Of a stretch of 64,000 bases of DNA, positions 11,546-23,999 are shown piece after piece. Each line of letters opens with the position of its first letter. Position 1 is the first letter of the stretch. The position numbers and the translations under genes are program-made. This DNA comes from Zonotrichia leucophrys gambelii (Eukaryota; Chordata; Aves; Passeriformes; Passerellidae): assembly GCF_028769735.1 (NCBI RefSeq), contig NC_088171.1:133347033-133411032 (forward strand), given 5' to 3'. Under the pieces are notes generated by a model. That model saw only the letters and a program-made list of their open reading frames with translations, did no database searches and was not told where the DNA came from.

Positions 11546-11653
11546 CATAGAATCACAGAATCACATTATGGTTGAGGCTAATCTGGAGGTCACTGGCTTC
11601 AACCCCCCTGCTCAAGCAGAGCCACCTAGGGCTGGTTGCCCAGGACTGTGTTC
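11546..11653 (-). mobile_element. Short CR1 3' fragment, antisense
   Basis: It starts with CATAGAATCACAGAATCAC, the reverse complement of a CR1 3' terminus, and runs through CAAGCAGAGCCACCTAGGGC and TTGCCCAGGACTGTGT before homology stops. It is only about 108 bp long. Because it has its own 3' terminus, it is an insertion independent of the neighbouring copy about 130 bp away, not a continuation of it. Confidence 0.85.
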
Positions 11654-13295
11654 TGACTTATTTGCTCATCTCTTTAACAAATTAAAGCTCTCCTGGAGCA
11701 GGAGTCATATGCCACTGACCTCCAAGCCAGTTCAGAGCCAGCCATGAATGGTGATTTCTTCTTGCATTTAAATGTGATTTATCACAGTCTCTCTCAACCA
11801 AAGTGTTTGCCTGAGGAGTCAGATGACATTATTTTGGAGTTTTGTGTTCTGAGGCCACTAAGAAATTCAGAAAGCTCAAGTTTTTCCTTCAGTGATCTGG
11901 CAACTGTGAATACTTCCTGCAAACAGAGGCTATGAGGGGTAAGATGAATAAGGAATAAGGAATACGGATTTTGGAGCTCCCACAAAAACAGACTGAGGGC
12001 AAACTCTGTCAGCTGACATGAAAGGAAGACATTCACAGAGTGGAAGAGCAAAATCCTAGGAGAGGTGATCAGCGTGACAACATTTGGGGGAGCTCTTTGT
12101 CAGCCTCGCATTCTCTTTCCCCCTGGGTTTATGGGCTTCACTGAGGCTCTCTGGAGATGTCTGAGCTGTGCTTCCTTCATATATATGTGAACATCACTCC
12201 TTCCTCCCTTGAGATGCAAGCTTTGAACACTGAAGTCCTTCTCTCCGCTGCCTCTGTGTGCCTCTGTGTGCAGGTGTTTCTGTGCTACAGCCTGGAACAC
12301 GAGAGGAAGCACAAGACAAACCCAGGGCTGAGGTTTCTGGGGAGAGACCAGAATGGCCACGCTCCTTCTGTGTCACAGGGGAGGAGTGGTGATGGAGACT
12401 AGCTTCTGACCCTGTCCACCCCCACAGAGTATTTCCATCTCAGCTAAAAATATCACATTAAAGTAAATGGTCCACTTAGCAGTGCTCTTTTCTCTTTTAG
12501 GTCAGGTATTTTCTAAGCACTTTAAAAGATTATTATTTCTGAGAATATTGTTGTATGTCTTATGAGGATACTGGAAAGTCTGGTAAACCAGATTTGGGAT
12601 GATACAAAACACAGGGTCAATATAAAAATTCTTTACTCTTTCTCTACTCCTACACTTTGGTTTTTGTTCAGCAGATTCTCCTGGTAGCATTTCTCTATGT
12701 CTGTGGAGCCAAGCAGGGTGCAAACCCAACCATGAAGGTCTCAGTGACACAGGCTGTGTTCAGGTACTGCCAGGTAACCCCTGCCTGCTCTGAGTGGCAT
12801 TTCTGAGCATCTGGCACCTCTGGGTGGGCTAAGGAGACAAGGCAGGTCTGTGTCTTGATCCTTCAATTCCCTCTTGTCAGTGAGAAATCACAGATTTTTG
12901 TCCATCAGGGGAGGGGAGGAAGGCTGTAAGAGCTCAGCCTGCCTCACTCCCTGCCTGGTGCACAGCAGCTCACCAGGCTGGAGCTCTGCTCTTTACTCCT
13001 TCAGTGTTTTATGCTCCAGCTCTCCTCTCCCATCCTGCTGGTTTTAGCACCTGGGGCTGTCCTGAGGAGTGCCTAAACTTGAACTTCTGAAAACATGGAT
13101 ACACAATGTGACTGAAGAGGCATCCCTAACGCTTGTTGGAGAAACTTGAAGTGAAACACAACTTCTCTTTCAGATAAGCTAGGAATTATCCCCAAGCCAC
13201 AGTATAATATAGAGGAATGCAAAGAAACGAGGGTAGTAATCAAGCAGCATGTCAAATGGTTCATTCCAAAAGTACACAGCATTGCCAGGGAGGAA
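11654..13295. other. Unique-looking non-coding DNA
   Basis: No gene or repeat family is recognised. A perfect tandem pair of CCTCTGTGTG lies at 12251-12270, directly before a CAG|GTG acceptor-like site. ORFs are short and overlap on both strands. Confidence 0.55.
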
Positions 13296-15180
13296 GGCTC
13301 CTGAATGATTAGAACCAGAGAAAAACAGGTCTGGAAGGGACTTCAGGAGGTCATGTAGTCACTTCCCTGGCCCCCAGCCAGGTTGGTTATGTGTGTGTTG
13401 TTCCTGACAGATGTTAGCCTAAATTGTTGAGACGGCCAGTGTTGGAGACTCCACTTCTTCCCCAGGCAATCTATTCTAGTACTTCCCTAATTGTGCCATT
13501 ACAAAGTTTTCCCTAATGCCTCAGAAAATTTTTATACACTTCCTTTGCAGCAGCTGAACTCCAGTGCTTCTTGACCTATCCCCTGCAGATGCAGAGGGCA
13601 GGTTACGCCTTTCCTCCTCACAGCAGCCTCTATGTGCTAAAAAGCTCTTACCATCCCCGCCCCCGACTGCTTTTCTTGAGACCACACCAAGCTAATTCCT
13701 TAACTATTTCCTCCAAGGTCATGCTTTTTTAGACCTCTTGTTGCTTTTCTTTGGACATTCTCAAATTTGTCCACATACATCTCAAATTACAGCCATTGCC
13801 GAGGAAAAAATACACAGCATTTCTCTAAGTATCTTTCTTCAGCTCTAGTTTTTATACACCCCATGCAATGTTTGCCTTTTTTCTTGACACAGCTTTGTTT
13901 AATTTTGTTCTCACCAACCTCAGATTTGTGATTAATCCTGTCAAAGTGCAGCACCTTGCATTTTCACCGTGGAAATTCATCTTGTGTGTTTTCCAGACCG
14001 TTTCACTGGTTTCCCAAGGGCACCTGGAATTCTAAAGCACTCCTGCAATGTACTTGCAGCTCCTCCCAGCAGCATCATCTGCTGAATTATCTAGCAAGGC
14101 TCCTTTCCTGTCATCCAGATAGTGACAGCACTGGGCAAAACTGACTCTAGCATCCCACAGCATCCTGTCCAAGGCATCCATTCCCTGAGAGAGCAAACCT
14201 TTCCAACTGACCTGCAGGTGTGGGTGCCAGAACAGCTTGCAAACAGCGTATAGACTAGACTGCTTTCTTGTGAAACCCAAAAATTAATTAGGTCAAAATC
14301 TAATTAAAGCAAAGATAGCTGCTATCCACTGCTTCTCCCCTTGTTTCAAATGATTTGTGCTTGGTAGATCCAAGCTGGATATTAACCTTTCCACCTTTCA
14401 GTTCCTCCTAAGAAGTTTGTCTGCTTACTTGTGAAATATTTTTCAGAGACTGCATTTAAGCTGACATCTGTGTCATCCTCTAACTCAGCTCTCTCTGTCT
14501 TTTCATTGTCCCTTCCTTTCCCCTGATGTTTTCCAGACTCTTGGTAACCCAGTTGCTTCTTGCAAGGCCTCAGTGATAACTGCTGATAAGCCAGAGATAT
14601 TCTTGTGTCTGACAAGGAAACTCAGCCAGTTGTAAAGGTGAGCCTACCTAATTTCTCTCTGGTTTGCTCTTTCCTTTTGTCCTTGGAATTAATGACATTA
14701 ACCACCTGATCACTGCTATAGGGATGACAGATGAAAAAAAAAGTCATTAAACACTATGACCTTCATGTCTACGTTTCCCACTCCACTGGTCTTTTCCTTA
14801 CTAGAAAAGTATAGTGATTTCCTCTTGTCCTTGATGCCTCTGTTCTCACACTCTTCTTTTCTTATACCTGATCTTTAGTGAGATCAGTAAAGAGCTCATG
14901 ATTTTGCTGAATTTACATCTTTCTATAGTTGATTACTTCTTCTGATTCTTCGAGAAGTTGCCAGCTCATTTAATCTTTTCCTACCACAAGACTTTGCCTA
15001 TCAATCCTTTGCAGATACCAAACTTTACTATCTTGCATTTCATTTTTAAAATTTTCTTTATGAAGATCTTAAACTTTGCCATTTTGTGTTCATTGTTATA
15101 GAAATTGTGTTTTACCTTTATATTCTCAACTCCTCCCTCTCTATTCACATGAATAGGGGAGATTTCCATGACCCTTAATG
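13296..15180 (-). mobile_element. Ancient CR1 LINE copy, antisense, about 1.9 kb
   Basis: From 13300 the plus strand resembles the antisense 3' end of old CR1 families known from turtles and crocodilians ('GGTCTGGAAGGGACTTCAGG', then TCATGTAGTC). Further landmarks come in the expected order: a GGCAATCTATTCTAGTACTT segment, GGTCATGCTTTTTTAGACC, TTGTTGCTTTTCTTTGGAC, CAAATTTGTCCACAT, GTGCAGCACCTTGCATTT, TGTCATCCAGATAG, TATCCACTGCTTCTCCCC, AAAGTCATTAAACACTATG (about 14731), and CTCAACTCCTCCCTCTCTATT near 15126-15146. The order matches the 3' untranslated region followed by the C-terminal part of the reverse-transcriptase ORF read backwards. It is heavily mutated and has no open frame, so it is far older than the other CR1 copies here. 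The left end is fairly clear; the right end is approximate. Confidence 0.75.
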
Positions 15181-17124
15181 TGAGAAGATTTCCTCAACCC
15201 TTAGTGTTTGATTAGTCTGCCAGGACCCCAGGAAAGCTGAAACCCTCATGCCTGAGCAGTCTGTTATGGGGACTCTTCACTGAACAGTCCTGCTGGATAG
15301 GACAGTTCCACTGACTTATTCAGAAAAATACACCAACAGCACAAGGGACACCCCTCAGCAGGTTTCCCACTTTACAACCCATCAGTGGATTTTCCACTTT
15401 GTTTGAGTGTGTTCCCTGCTGCCAGCAGCTGCCAGCACTGTGAAGGACTCATGCCAACAGTTCATGGAATAACACCATTTATTAATATAAAATTGTGACA
15501 GGTTAAGGTTTGAGGATGTCTGGTGGCAGTGTCTGATTTCAAAAATGTATTCAAAGCAATACACAGACAAAGCCCAGTAAAAGCATTCAGCATACACAGA
15601 GCAGGGTTGTTACCCAATAGGCATCCCTATGGGGAGAAGAAAGGTTCAGTCTGTTGATTTCCCAGCAGACGGATGGAGTCTTCCCTAAATTTTTTCCCAT
15701 TCTTGATTTACTATCTTTGATACTATTTATTTATGTTTAGGTGGAGCTTGAGTGACTTTAGGTGTAAATGCCTTTGTTACTGATTGATGTCTCTCACTTC
15801 ACCCTTAAAAATACAGTCAGTAAAATATAGAGCACAGGCCCAGTGAGGGATGGTTGTACCTGGGACATAGCTAACTTTGGGATGGAGGTGTGAGTTAATA
15901 TTACAGTTAGGTTACAATGAACCAAGTTGATCCCAGGAGAGGGATTTCAGCACAGTTGTTGGCTCAGCACTGAGGCATCTTCTCCTATCTCCCTTGGCTG
16001 ACAGGTGCTCTGCAGTTTCTCAGCTGCAAATTACCACTGGGTTCTGCTCCCTGCAGAGATTTCTGCAGAGCCTGGCTGTGGTGTCTCCAGTTGCCCCACC
16101 CTCCACTCCTGCCCCTTAGCAGGTGCTCCTGGTTGCAGACTGTGTGGGGAATCATTGTGGAGCATGCCAACTGCATTCCATCCAGGCTGCAGCAGCCGTA
16201 GTTTACCCTATGATTTCTGTACTGTTATAACTCCTGTTGGGATGTGAATGTAACTTCTCAGTTTCCTCTGATTTTACCCCCAGCCATCTTTCCACAAGGA
16301 TCCAACCAGAAAAAATATTTTACTTTCTCTTCCTTATCAAAAATTGTCTTTCAAGGAGTGACAGAATATCTCCCTTTTGCTATATTATTTCCTTTTCATA
16401 TAGTCAAAATATCCACTACTCCCAATTCTATTTTAATATGATTCTGCTAATAAGACCTTGTAAGAGCGTTTTGTTAATGTGATCTGCTCTAGAACGCTCC
16501 CCTTCCACTACAAAGTGAGCCTCCTTTTCTTCCTTCATCATTTTAAGAGACTGCCAGAGGTCTAAATTCCTCCACCTCCTAGTGAATTTAGGAGGTCAGG
16601 CTATGTAAAGCAACAGCTTTTCTCTTCTCACCCCTGTCTCTTCAGAATGATTTATAAATTATATTAATATTCAGATAATTTTAGAAAACCAGACCATTCT
16701 TTGTAGATTTCAGGGTCAGATTCTGAGACTTCCCTCCTCTGACCAAGGTTTATGGCTGGGAAGGGTACTCACAGATATCCAGATGTGAGGCAGCAATCTG
16801 CCTACATGAAATAACCATGTGTTTTTCCAAGGAAGTGTCCCCAGAGAGAGTGGATGCTGAATCCCAGATGCTGAAGAGCACTGGGGATTCACAGATGTAA
16901 CTTGCCGAGAGCAAGATGCTTAAGGAAGCGCTTTCACATGGAAGGCAGGGATGAGGAGTCCAAGCACCACCAGCCATTTGTTAGGGGACTGAGGAGAGGA
17001 GGTGGTGAATCCTGGTGAAAAATTAGTTTCTGCCTATGCAGATTTGTGACCCCATCACCCAGCCTGAGAAAGCTGAACATCCTGAAATATTGAGCAGCGG
17101 GTGTCATGTGCCTTCCGGGCGCGG
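15181..17124. other. Unclassified non-coding DNA
   Basis: It follows the ancient CR1 and may include further, unrecognisable CR1 sequence. An 8-bp inverted repeat with a 7-base loop (ACCTCCTA at 16574-16581, TAGGAGGT at 16589-16596) is the only small structure I noticed. ORFs are below 85 codons and overlap. Confidence 0.5.
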
Positions 17125-17884
17125 CAGCAGCTGAACCCCTCATGCAGTTTAACAAGACCAAGTGCACAGTGCTGCACCTGGGCTGGGACAACATCCAGTA
17201 TCAGCTCGGGCTGGGCATGAACAGATTGACAGCAGCCCTGCTGAGGAGGACTGGGGGTGCTGGTGGGTGAGAGGCTGGACATGACCCTACCATGTGCACT
17301 GGCAGCCCAGAAAGGCAATTGTGTCCTGGGCTGCACCCAAACAGTGTGGGCAGCAGAGCCAGGGAGGGGATTCTGCTCTCTGCTCTGCTCTGGTGAGACC
17401 CCACCTGCAGGGCTGCATCAGCTCTGGGCTCCCAGCACAGGAAGGACATGGACCTGGTTAGCACAGGTTCAGAGGAAGCCACCAAGGTGTCTGGAGAGAA
17501 GGAGCACTCCTCCTATGAGGAAAGGCTGAGAGAATTGGGATTGTCCAGCCTGGAAAGATAAGGCTTCAATTTTGGCCTTCCAGTGCTTTACAGGAACGGT
17601 GAAGAGAGACTACTTACAAGAGCATTTAGTGACTGGACAAGGGGGAAAGGATTCAAATTTAGATTAGATATTAGGAGATAATTCTTTACTGTGAGGTTGG
17701 TGAGGCACTGGAACAGGGTGCTCAGGGAAGTTGTGGTTGCCACATTCCTGGAGGTGTCCCAGGTTGGATGGGACTCTGAGCAAATTGATCTAGCTGAAGG
17801 TGTCCCTGCCAACAGCAGAGGGGTGAAACTAGATGACTTTCAAGGCCCCTTTCCAATCCCAAAAAGTCTATGATTCTATGATTT
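17125..17884 (+). mobile_element. CR1 LINE 3' fragment, sense, with intact terminus
   Basis: It starts in sequence equivalent to the end of the CR1 reverse-transcriptase ORF (CATGCAGTTTAACAAGACC, GTGCTGCACCTGGGCTGG). It continues through CCTCCTATGAGGAAAGGCTG, GATTAGATATTAGGAG, GGCACTGGAACAGGGTGCTC and CTAGATGACTTTCAAGG, and ends in GATTCTATGATT repeats at about 17872-17884, which are the recognition signal for CR1's own reverse transcriptase. It is about 760 bp long and 5'-truncated. Numerous stops and indels show that it is inactive. Confidence 0.95.
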
Positions 17885-19249
17885 TCTGAAATAAAGGATC
17901 CAAAGTTCAACATAGTATCTTAAAATTCACCCAAATGTCATTTGGAGACAGAAGTCCCTGACCTCACCCCTTCCTTCTTAAGCAACCCAGCAGGGAGAGT
18001 TCAGCCTCTGCTCAAGTGATTTTCTTCTTTCTTACTCACCACTCTCTCCCATGAACAAAAAACCCCAAATCTGCTCTTGTGGAATTCCCAGGCTGCAGTC
18101 TCAAGGCTATATTATTACGTGTACATGTAGCTGCCATTAGCTCTAATAATGTGTGCATTGTTCAGGGTGCAAACAGAGAGCTCTGCTGCCACCACCGATT
18201 AGAGTGAGTAGTGCTTTCTGACTTCCAGCAGCCCCAGCAATCGCCTGAGGAGCCAAGGCTTGCCAAAATTTGTACCTAATGTTTCTATTTTTCAAAGCAC
18301 AGAGCTGCTCAGTCTCAGGGAGATTCTGCAGACTTAGGTAGCAGGAAGGATGACAGAAGCTGTCTTTGTCTGACAACAGTGTCTGCCTGGTCAGTGAGAA
18401 AGATGCACAAGTGCCAAAGGAAAGCACTGTTTCTTTCTCAGAAAAGACATGTGGTACAGCTGCCTGCATAGCAAAGAGCGATCTGGCTGAGTAACAGAGG
18501 CTGGGCAGAACATCTGTTTTGTGTTTCCCAGGCTTCTGACAGCAAAACAGAGTTATTCTGGGGGTTTTGCAAGTCTTGCAGTCATTTTAAACAATGCTTT
18601 TGCCAAGTTTTCCACTTTTTGTTAATAAGATTGCTCTTGATATCAAGACATGAATTTACTTCAGGAAAAAAGTCATAAATGTCTGCCATTACCTACATTC
18701 CCTCACACTACCTTTTTTTTTTGTTTGTTTGTTTTCCCACCAAGCTTTAAAACATCCATTCAAGAACTTTGTGAGAATTTCTGCTGGTGATAAAAGCAGA
18801 AAGATTTCTTTCATGAACAAATGAGTGGTTTCTCTTAGAAGAGAATTACATATGCTGCTGCTTTATTTTATCCCTCCCCCTCTAACTCTTGGTTTCCAGA
18901 TGTAGTGAAAGCTGGTTTGAGCAGAAGAACGTATGTTTTCAGCATGATTTCTGTTGGCAGGGCACTGCTGCACAGTACTGCAGAGCTGCTGCAAGCCATC
19001 CCTGACCAGTATACATGTATAATGTGCTCTAGAGATTATCATGCTTCAGTTTTATCCTCCTCCCCCTACCTTCAGCAAGTTTTACTTTAATGCAACACTC
19101 TAGGCTTCGTGCTCTATTCTGCTGCTGAACACCTGAGTGCTTCTATCAAAAAATGTTACAAACTGAGCTCTCCCAGGCACAGGAAAAAGGCAGCTAACTT
19201 TAATCCATCCCTTCAGCATCCTGTTCCTTTGATCTGCATCTGAGGCATG
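17885..19249. other. Unique-looking non-coding DNA
   Basis: No gene or repeat family is recognised. A T-rich run with TTTG units lies around 18712-18733. The minus-strand ORF at 18143-18469 (108 codons) has no recognisable domain. Confidence 0.55.
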
Positions 19250-19980
19250 CGGCCATTCATATTTGTTAATTAAAAAAATAAATTATGTTGTCCAGTTTTC
19301 TACTTATAGGTTGAAAGAGTTATGACAAAAGAAGAACCTTACATGTGGCTCTCAGTGTTTATAGAGACCTTCCTCTCTGCATATTAAAAATGAATAGGAT
19401 TCTTTGTATTTGCCTGGTGATGTTTAGCTCCAGCCAACTTTGGACCAGCTTTTGGCTCACTTGCTCTTTTTGAATTGTCTCTTGCTCCACGAGGAGTAGA
19501 TTTATTTTGGGACGAAGTACATTTCAGCAAGATCAAGTGTGCCAAAATCGAGTCCTATAGTAACATCACAGGGCAACCGTACTATAAACATGTCTTATCT
19601 TAGCAAGCAATATATCAGAATTATAATGTTTCCATTAAACATATTTTCAATGACAGAAGGTTAGAATCACACTTTGTTCAGTCATAGATGCTTGGCTGAG
19701 TCATCTGCTAACTTACTGCTTGCCTTACTCCTGTCATATATTATCCGTGAATGAGCACAGCAATTTCCATCCCTATTATTCTTCGGGTTCAATCATTTAG
19801 TGCACTCCACAAGGCAGCTATGAGGCTGTCTTTCCATCATATCCTCTATTACTTTAGCTGCTACTGAATTATCAAACCAGCAATCCATAAAGCCCTTACA
19901 GCTCATATTAATTATCAGAAACTGATGAGATATAAGAACGTTAATTGAATCCTTTCACATATGCTGCTTTTAAATACAAA
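19250..19980. promoter_or_regulatory. Candidate conserved non-coding element
   Basis: This AT-rich stretch is free of recognisable repeats and dense in developmental-type binding motifs: TTAATTA homeodomain cores (near 19267 and 19909), a consensus AP-1 site TGAGTCA at 19697-19703, and several TTATC GATA-like sites. It keeps isolated CpGs (for example TCCACGAGG, GGGACGAAG, AACCGTACT, ATCCGTGAA) in a region where CpG has mostly decayed. That mixture is typical of deeply conserved enhancers. Conservation itself cannot be seen from one genome. Confidence 0.3.
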
Positions 19981-22900
19981 CCCAGCCCAAGATGGGAGCT
20001 TTCTTAAGATATGCTGTTGTGCATATTGTGCTACGTTGCACAAATGAAGGTGTTTGGTTAATTAATATGATTTTACTTTGCTTAATTTGTCACACAATAT
20101 AAATAACAGTAGACTCTGTACATTTGTCTTAAGACAACACTGGGTTTTAGGGGTTTTTTTTCCAAATTTTTTTGTGTGTCTTGAACAATTATTCTGGGGA
20201 AACACTCTGCTACCCTTTTAAAACTGAAGACTACACAAAAATTTTGTTTGTGGGAGTGCAGCTTATAAAAAGAATAAGGAATATGCTGGTACATGGCTGG
20301 ATATGGTGACAGACTTGGAATGGTGTAGGCTGTTAGCATCTCTGATTTGAGATGTGAGCATGTGGATGCATTTCCTATACCATAATGCAAAAACAAGACA
20401 GATGAGCTGAAAGATCTTCCGAAAACTGGAAGTCAATGCATCTTTTAAACTCAAGTGCTGATTTACAATAAGAATGTTATATTTAGTTTGCCCAGTTCTC
20501 TTGAAATCAAATAAGATGAAAATGTTTGCAGATGACTCCAGGCTTGTTTCTGCCAGCAAGTGGCACTCATGGTTTAGGCCAGTAGGGATGTAAGTTGGTG
20601 ATGCAGGACAAACAAAGGACTTGAAAGCCCAGAATTTAAGGTTAGGACCCAGAAGTTGTGCTGCCCTGCTAGCTGACCCTATAGGCACAGAAGCTCCATA
20701 AGGGCTTGGCTTCTGCATACAGGTAATTTCCTAAATTTTAGGTCAGAGCTGTCAGCTCTTTCCTTGACCCATCAAAGCCATCAGGAGCAAGGCACCACAG
20801 AAAAGACAAGTAGAAAACTAAGTTCTTATAGTATGCCTCATATTCAGCATAAAATTCATGCCATAAAAATCACAGGAGACATTATGGCTATACTTTAAAG
20901 ACCATGGTGCACTGGCTTTCCAGCCCTTTGTCTTTCTAGAGCAGCCAAGAAGGTAGAGCAGTCATTTGTGACAGTGCAGATTTAAATTTTTCTCTTGTGC
21001 CTCTATGAGAACAAACTTAACACTGTCTCTTGAAGAGGAGAACACAAACTTTAGGCCATGGGGTGCTGAAGAGGAATTTTTTTCAACTGATTTTCAAACC
21101 ATGTCACAATGCAGCAGATAAACTGTCTTTCTCTGGATTAGGAAAACACAAAAGGTGAGATTGCAGCCCACAGTTCAGACTCCTCTCCTGAGGCAGGAGT
21201 GGTGTGAAATTTTTAGATGAATGTTAATTTGAGGTTCAGAAACAATTTAAAATAAGAACAAATAAAAGTGTGTATATAAAAAATGTATAAGCTGTGAAAC
21301 AAAGCCAGTAAACATAATTTAAACAGATGATGTAGATGAAAAGTGGATGTATGGGTGCCTACATACACTTCCAACCTTCAGAGTCACTCTCTACACCCCA
21401 GGGAGATGTCTGAGTCAACTCCTCTGCCTAACACAGGAAAAAGGCTTGTGCAGAGCCTGTAACATCTCCAAAGACCAAACTCTGAAGACTGGAAATCATT
21501 TCTAGCAGAGTTAATCATGCTAAAACACTCAAGCTGCTTCACTTCTTGTGCACAACAGGCAGTCAGATAAGCCACAGTCTGGTGCGGTGCTGGTGAGGTT
21601 GTCTCTGAGCTTCGGGGGGCTCAGCAGGCTGCAGAGGGAAGGGGGGACCCGGACACACTGGGAGGAGAGCATCCCGCCTCCCTGAGCAGACCTGCATGGC
21701 CTGGGGGAACTGGGAACCTGCTTTTGAGGTTCAAATCCTCATATGAAGCCAGAAATCATGAATATCCAACAGGATTTCACAGCAGCTGAGTTCTTGGTGA
21801 GATGCTAGGGGACTTTTTCTCCAAAAAAAAAAAAAAAAAAAGAGAAAGGGAAAATGAGGCTCTGCTGCCCAAAGACCATGTGGAAGTTTTCTCTTTGCAG
21901 TTTCCACTGTTGTTAGAGCAACTCTAAGGAAAACCTGGGACTTAAGCCTAAACCTAAGGGGCAGATTTGAGACCTTGCAGATGGGAGAGAATTGTAAGAT
22001 TATTCCCAGGCAAAACCTCCCTTAAATTTGCCTTTAGACCTCCACCCCTCTGTTTATGCATGGAGCATGGCCCATTGGAGTAAGACAATCAAGCAGCTGT
22101 AGTTAATCCCACTGAGAGGAAGCACATACCTAATCCTGCATCCCAAATTACTGTGTACCTGCTTACAGCTGGGCCAGACCTTTGAAGCATCTCTTGAACT
22201 TGCATCTTCAATCTGCAGCAAGATACCACATCTGTTAATGGCACTGTGGGCCATCCATCCTTGTTGAAGGCAGGTAAGAATCTGAGACCTCAGCAAATGC
22301 ATTGAAACATGAACAAAGATTTTTTTTTTGTTTTGTTTCTGAAATGCCAGGATTTGTTCTGGTAGAGCATGAAAAAGGACACAACAGAAGCAAATGGAAT
22401 GGCTTAGGCAAGCAGGCATTTGTGCACAGAAACAGGAACCAGAATTAGATTGATAACTTCAGTTTAAAATATTCTCCAATCAACCTAAATGTCCTTACCC
22501 ACCTATCTAAGTCTTTGGGTCATTTGGCTGCTAGAAGAACTGAGATATTGTCAGTACACAGGCTTGCATAAGAGTCACAGCCTCACAATTTCTTCTACTC
22601 TGAGATAAAAAACACTCAGTTTGCCTCTTGATAATCTACTTTTGTATGTGAACTTGCTTTGCATTATCTTCACACACAAAATAGGCACTGACTTCTACCT
22701 ATTAGAAGGAAAATAAACAAAAAACCCAAACAAATCAAAACAAGAAAATAAAAATGCAAACAAAACCAGAAGACCCAGAAGAAAGGGATACTTTTCAGTG
22801 TTGTAAGGGTTGTTGTCCCTGATGTTGCTTCCAAATTTCTGCAGGCGTTTTCCCCAAACAATTTGTTTTCATGGTCAGTTTTTAAGATCAAAGAATTTGA

Positions 22901-23999
22901 GGGGCGTGGTTCAATGATGGCATGAGATGGACCATGAAAATGCATTTAATAGCCTATCTGACAACATATCTGTGAATAAAGATGGGAAATTAAGAGCTGT
23001 TTAAAGTCAAAAAGGGAATTTGGTTCTCAAATAGCCTGAAAAGTTGGCTGCCACAGCTCTGTGAAACGGGGGAGGTGATGCATATACCTGTGGTAGCAGT
23101 GGACAACTTGGGACCTGGGAGTTCTATTTCATATATGTTTGAATTTGTATATTTAGATATTCATCTAAATTTTTTAAAATTAACTTCAGTTTTTTACATG
23201 TTTGGATTAGCAAGCAGGATCCTAACTTTGCAAAACGGATGTCTTTACAGAGTGGAGAAATAGGGACAATACAGGACTTTGTCAGTGAGAGAAAAGTAGA
23301 AAAAGACCAATAATTTACAGAGCCAATCATTTATTTTATCAAGTCAGTTGAGTGTAACAGATTTTAAAGCAATATTTAGCAGTTTATATAACAAAACGAT
23401 TCAAAGAAATAGGTTTACCTATGACAAAAAACCATTCTCTAACAGTTTTCATTAGATTAGGGTCAAGAGGAGCATCCCAGAAGTAGTTTACAGGGATAAC
23501 TCTGGACTCTCTATGTAAAAAAATTATAATGAGAATTTGGTGTTATGCAAGCTTTCCATTCTTGTGAGAAGCCATTCCCTCATGTCTCTGCATACACATT
23601 ATTTACTTTGCATTTCAAAGGATCTCAACCAAGGTAAGTGCCCCAGTGTTTCAAGACCACAAGTTCATCATAAGACATTGCCTCAGAGAATTTACAGTAA
23701 CCTGATCTGCAGTATCCTACTGCAAACCCAAAACTGCTGTTCTGAGATATAACCATAACAATGTATGAAAAAGGGGCTGCTCCAGACTCCAAACTTACAT
23801 GGACCAGAAGTTTTAACCATAATTCCTGCAGCTTGAGAATATGTAAATGGCATAGGAGGATATGAGGAAATTTTCCTTTTGCAGAATTCATTTTCTGATT
23901 AAGAGTGGAGCTACTGTATAGGTAAAGATGTAAGCACAAATGTTGGGACTGAGCAGCCAATGACTAACCTGTTGTTGCCAAGGAAGATGTACTTTCAGC
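19981..23999. other. Unique-looking non-coding DNA
   Basis: It contains minus-strand ORFs at 20263-20718 (151 codons) and 22054-22419 (121 codons). Both are low-complexity or composition-driven and have no recognised domain. A GC-rich patch at 21575-21720 and a pure A19 run at 21823-21841 lie side by side. No repeat family is recognised. Confidence 0.55.
21823..21841. repeat. Poly(A) tract, 19 A
   Basis: An uninterrupted run of A is followed by an AG-rich stretch (21842-21855). No poly(A) signal, ORF or target-site duplication suggests a processed pseudogene upstream. Confidence 0.9.

Noticed and set aside
14538..14638. Exon-like block with TTTTCCAG acceptor and AAAG|GTGAGC donor
   Set aside because: It lies inside the ancient CR1 and every frame has a stop, one just two bases before the donor.
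20263..20718. 151-codon minus-strand ORF
   Set aside because: No recognisable domain, no splice or promoter context, and another ORF overlaps it in a different frame.
22054..22419. 121-codon minus-strand ORF with a splice-like 83-nt core (22130-22212)
   Set aside because: The acceptor tract is weak and the donor is GTATGT; alternative donors inside are equally good. Probably chance.
23885..23921. Short exon-like block with TTTTGCAG acceptor and TAG|GTAAAG donor
   Set aside because: Stops in all three frames; too short to support alone.
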